NCBI RefSeq assembly: GCF_015354405.1
Contig: NZ_JADKYP010000003.1
Location: 1 to 64,000 of the forward strand
Direction: 5' to 3'
DNA: 64,000 bases
Source of the DNA: Nocardia sp. BSTN01
Lineage (GTDB): Bacteria; Actinomycetota; Actinomycetes; Mycobacteriales; Mycobacteriaceae
Program-made: the position numbers and the translations under genes
Notes under the pieces: model-generated
Told to the model about the DNA's origin: nothing
Database searches by the model: none
What the model saw: the letters and a program-made list of their open reading frames with translations, nothing else
Shown here: positions 61,455 through 64,000 of the stretch, one piece after another
How the letters are laid out: each line of letters starts with the position of its first letter
Numbering within the stretch: the stretch's first letter is position 1

Positions 61455-62743
61455 TGTCCGACCTACTGAGACTGGCCACCGCCGGCAGTGTCGACGACGG
61501 CAAGTCCACACTGGTCGGACGCCTGCTCTACGACACGAAATCGGTGCTGGCCGACCAGATCGACGCCGTCACCCGGGCCTCGGTCGACAAGGGTCTGGCC
61601 ACCCCCGATCTCTCGCTGCTGGTCGACGGGCTGCGCGCCGAACGCGAACAGGGCATCACGATCGATGTGGCCTACCGCTACTTCGCGACGCCGCAGCGAT
61701 CCTTCGTGCTCGCCGACACCCCGGGCCACGTGCAGTACACCCGCAACACCGTTTCGGGCGCGTCGACGGCGCAGTTGGTGATCCTGCTGGTCGATGCCCG
61801 TAAGGGTGTCATCGAGCAGACCCGGCGCCACGCCGCGGTGATGGCGCTGCTGGGCGTGCCGAAGCTGGTGCTGGCGGTGAACAAGATCGATCTGGTGGAC
61901 GATGCCGCGGCGGTGTTCGAGCAGATCGTGGCCGAGTTCACCGAGCTGACGAGCAAGCTCGGCTGGGCCCCCGAGGATATCGTGGAGATCCCGGTGTCGG
62001 CGCTGCACGGTGACAACATCGCGTCGCGGTCGGAGAACACCCCGTTCTACGACGGTCCCTCCCTGATCGAGCACCTGGAGTCGGTGCCGGTCGATGCCGA
62101 CAGCACCGGCCGTCATCAGGTGGGTCTGCGCTTCCCGGTCCAGTACGTGATCCGTCCGCGGACCGCGGAGTACCCGGACTATCGCGGATATGCGGGACAG
62201 GTCGCCGCGGGCGTGGTCTCCAGGGGTGACGAGGTCGTGGTGCTGCCCTCCGGCATCCGGACCACGGTCGACCGCATCGACACCGCCGACGGCGAACTGC
62301 CCTCCGCTCAGCCGGGTCGCAGTGTGACCCTGCTGCTCACCGACGAGGTCGACATCTCCCGCGGCGACACCATCGTCGCGGCCGCCGACGCGCCCGAACC
62401 GATCGATTCGTTCGACGCCACCGTCTGCTGGCTCGGCGACAAGCCGCTGCGGCCCGGTGCCCGCCTGCTGCTCAAGCACGGCACGCGGACCACACAGGCC
62501 ATCGTGGGCGCGCTGATCGAGCGGTTCGACGAGCAGAACCTGGCCGCCGACCCGAATCCGGAATCGCTGGCGCTCAACGATATCGGCCGCATCTCGGTAC
62601 GCGTCGCGGAGCCGATCGCGGCCGACGACTACCGGGTCAACCGCTACACCGGCAGCTTCCTGCTCATCGACCCGGCGGGCGGTAACACCCTGGCCGCCGG
62701 CCTGGTGGGCGACGTGCTGACCTCGGTCGAGGTCGGTAACTGA
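61454..62743 (+). CDS. cysN: Sulfate adenylyltransferase subunit 1 (GTPase)
   Basis: The 429-residue GTPase has GSVDDGKST at 11-19 (P-loop), ADTPGHVQYTRN, AVNKIDLVD and two beta-barrel domains like EF-Tu. It ends at 429 residues without the APS kinase (CysC) domain that is fused in many actinobacteria, in line with a direct APS reductase route (CysH) that needs no PAPS. It drives APS formation by GTP hydrolysis in complex with CysD. The next gene starts 2 bases after its stop. Confidence 0.95.
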   Translation: MSDLLRLATAGSVDDGKSTLVGRLLYDTKSVLADQIDAVTRASVDKGLATPDLSLLVDGLRAEREQGITIDVAYRYFATPQRSFVLADTPGHVQYTRNTVSGASTAQLVILLVDARKGVIEQTRRHAAVMALLGVPKLVLAVNKIDLVDDAAAVFEQIVAEFTELTSKLGWAPEDIVEIPVSALHGDNIASRSENTPFYDGPSLIEHLESVPVDADSTGRHQVGLRFPVQYVIRPRTAEYPDYRGYAGQVAAGVVSRGDEVVVLPSGIRTTVDRIDTADGELPSAQPGRSVTLLLTDEVDISRGDTIVAAADAPEPIDSFDATVCWLGDKPLRPGARLLLKHGTRTTQAIVGALIERFDEQNLAADPNPESLALNDIGRISVRVAEPIAADDYRVNRYTGSFLLIDPAGGNTLAAGLVGDVLTSVEVGN

Positions 62744-62744
62744 G

Positions 62745-63509
62745 ATGAATTCGGCCGGTGGGGCATTCGGGAACGGGCGCGCCCCGGCATTCATCGCGGT
62801 CGCACACGGGAGCCGTGATCCGCGGTCCGCGGCGACGATGTCGGCCGTGGTCACCGAGATCGCCGAACAGCGTCCTGATGTCGACGTACGACTGGCATTC
62901 CTGGATCTGAACACCCCATCGGTGGAACAGGTCATCGATGCCGTTGCGGCACAGGGACATACCGAAGCCATCGTCGTTCCGTTGCTGCTGGGCAGCGCGT
63001 TTCACGCCCGGGTGGACCTGCCCGGCATGCTGGCGGCTGCCCGCCGGCGGCATCCGCTGCTGCGGATCACACAGGCCGATGTGCTCGGAACCGACGCACG
63101 ACTCGTGGCGGCGTTGCGGGATCGAGCGCTCGACGCGGGCGCCGATCGCGACGACGCCGGCCTCGGTATCGCGGTCGCGGCCGTCGGATCCTCGTCCGCC
63201 GCCGCGAACCGCATCACGGCCGAAGTCGCGGCGGCGCTCACGCACGACACCCGCTGGCGGTCCGCGATCTGCTTCGCGACCACCCAGCCATCGCTGGTCC
63301 GAGCGGTGTCGGATCTGCGCAGCCAGGGCGCCCGCCGGGTGATGGTCGCCCCTTGGTTCCTCGCCCCGGGATTGCTCATCGATCGGCTGGCCGACGCCGA
63401 ACCCGGCCTCGTGCACGCGCCCCCGATCGGGCCGCACCGGTTTCTCACGCAGGTCGCACTCGACCGTTATCACGCCGCCGGGCGACTGCCCCTGGAACTC
63501 TCGGCCTGA
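62745..63509 (+). CDS. Sirohydrochlorin chelatase (CbiX type)
   Basis: The 254-residue protein has two CbiX half-domains: AHGSRDP with His21 and LLLGSAFHARVDLPG with His87 in the first, and a second half beginning near IAVAAVGSSSAAANR and VMVAPWFLAPGLLIDRLAD. The paired His residues bind the metal for insertion into sirohydrochlorin, giving sirohaem for the sulfite reductase encoded at the start of the operon. ATG at 62745 lies 1 base after the cysN stop. Equivalent to Rv2393 of mycobacteria, also next to cysH. Confidence 0.9.
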   Translation: MNSAGGAFGNGRAPAFIAVAHGSRDPRSAATMSAVVTEIAEQRPDVDVRLAFLDLNTPSVEQVIDAVAAQGHTEAIVVPLLLGSAFHARVDLPGMLAAARRRHPLLRITQADVLGTDARLVAALRDRALDAGADRDDAGLGIAVAAVGSSSAAANRITAEVAAALTHDTRWRSAICFATTQPSLVRAVSDLRSQGARRVMVAPWFLAPGLLIDRLADAEPGLVHAPPIGPHRFLTQVALDRYHAAGRLPLELSA

Positions 63510-63554
63510 TTCGGCCCGGCCTCGCGTCCGTCCTGCGGCTGCGGGCGCCGGGGC

Positions 63555-64000
63555 TCACCCCCCGAACCAGCGCTCCAGCACCAGGGCCGCCCCGTCCTCG
63601 CTGATATCGGCGGTCGTTTCGTCGGCGAGCTCGTGGACCGGGGGCACCGCATTCCCCATGGCGACGGAATGCCCTGCCCAGGTGAGCATTTCGATATCGT
63701 TGTACCCGTCGCCGATGGCCAGGGTCTGCTCCAGCGGGATGTCGAGCGCCAGGCGAAGTTGTTCCAGCGCCCAGCCTTTGGACACACCCTGTTTGGAGGC
63801 GACCAGCCACGGCTCGTCCTCGCCGTGCACCCAGCCGGCGCCGGGGAGATCGAGTTCGCCGACCGCGTCGATCATTTCGTCGAGGCTGCCGCCGGGCCAC
63901 CAGCCGTTCAGCCGCGTGGTGGGTTCCAGGCTCAACTCCGCATCGTCGACGAAGCGGAATTCGCCGAGCCGGAAACTGCCGGGGTAGTAGCCGGTGGCCC
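63555..64000 (-). CDS. HAD-superfamily (Cof-type) phosphatase, C-terminal part
   Basis: The last about 148 residues are visible; the gene continues beyond the right edge, where the frame stays open (GYYPGSFRLGEFRFVDDAEL precedes the visible TTG). The C-terminal core has SKQGVSKGWALEQLRLALDI and AIGDGYNDIEMLTWAGHSVAMGNA, the motif III/IV region of Cof-type HAD phosphatases (Lys, then GDGxND). Such enzymes hydrolyse sugar phosphates or FMN-like substrates. It is convergent with the chelatase gene, 45 bases away. Substrate unknown. Confidence 0.82.
   Translation of the reverse strand, partial: ATGYYPGSFRLGEFRFVDDAELSLEPTTRLNGWWPGGSLDEMIDAVGELDLPGAGWVHGEDEPWLVASKQGVSKGWALEQLRLALDIPLEQTLAIGDGYNDIEMLTWAGHSVAMGNAVPPVHELADETTADISEDGAALVLERWFGG

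Noticed and set aside
1-64000. CRISPR array, prophage or insertion sequence
   Set aside because: No regularly spaced direct repeats of 24-40 bases, no transposase or integrase motifs and no terminal inverted repeats were found. The phoH repeats are too short in period and few.

Overview
The window is a very GC-rich chromosomal segment of a mycolic-acid-type actinobacterium, most likely Nocardia or a close relative. The block from about 21.1 kb to the right end follows the gene order of the Mycobacterium tuberculosis Rv2343c-Rv2393 region: dnaG, dgt, a TPM protein, glyS, ArsR/SmtB, Zur, uppS, recO, era, a CBS/CorC protein, ybeY, phoH, rsmE, dnaJ2, hrcA, hemW, sir, cysH. The EspG/PPE-like/PE-like/DUF3558 cassette and the DUF574-type methyltransferase favour Nocardia over Mycobacterium. 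This is inference from remembered synteny; no search was run.

Region 1 (1-16.1 kb) is a sugar-nucleotide and glycosyltransferase locus. It encodes three GT9 proteins, one fused to a GmhB-like phosphatase. It also encodes GmhA, bifunctional HldE, a second PfkB kinase, two GT4 and two GT2 enzymes, an SDR, UDP-glucose dehydrogenase, a UDP-glucuronate decarboxylase-like enzyme and an O-carbamoyltransferase. Together they predict an ADP-D-glycero-manno-heptose and UDP-glucuronate/xylose-derived, carbamoylated glycan in an organism without LPS. A Csp-type copper-storage protein and a ChaB-like protein lie inside the locus. A large KatE-type catalase and a small ferritin-like protein follow at 16.1-18.7 kb. 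Promoter-like boxes of the general-stress sigma type (GTTT or GNNT, 15 bases, GGGTAG or GGGTAT) precede the carbamoyltransferase, the catalase, the ferritin-like gene, the ChaB gene and possibly one GT9 gene. I infer a stress-induced glycan and oxidant-defence module.

Region 2 (18.7-21.2 kb) has a secreted serine protease, a 3' remnant of a thioesterase gene, tRNA-Asn(GTT) with a hairpin behind it, a small YtxH-like protein and an alpha/beta hydrolase.

Region 3 (21.2-51 kb) is mostly core genes: replication and nucleotide metabolism, a sensor-regulator-ABC exporter set, glyS, a zinc-responsive ArsR-Zur operon with a clear promoter and operator, lipid carrier synthesis, DNA repair, ribosome maturation, and heat-shock control. 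Local additions are a MerR-type orphan promoter in front of an LLM oxidoreductase, a LysR/MFS divergent pair, and tandem hairpins made from the end of phoH.

Region 4 (50.8-54.4 kb) is a type VII secretion substrate cassette, partly of visibly lower GC. It occupies the interval between hrcA and hemW where M. tuberculosis carries the mycobactin genes.

Region 5 (54.5-64 kb) has hemW, an AraC regulator with a divergent oxidoreductase, and the assimilatory sulfate operon sir-cysH-cysD-cysN-chelatase. The operon is preceded by a 30-residue Cys-containing leader peptide, probably a cysteine-sensing attenuator. A HAD phosphatase is cut by the window end.
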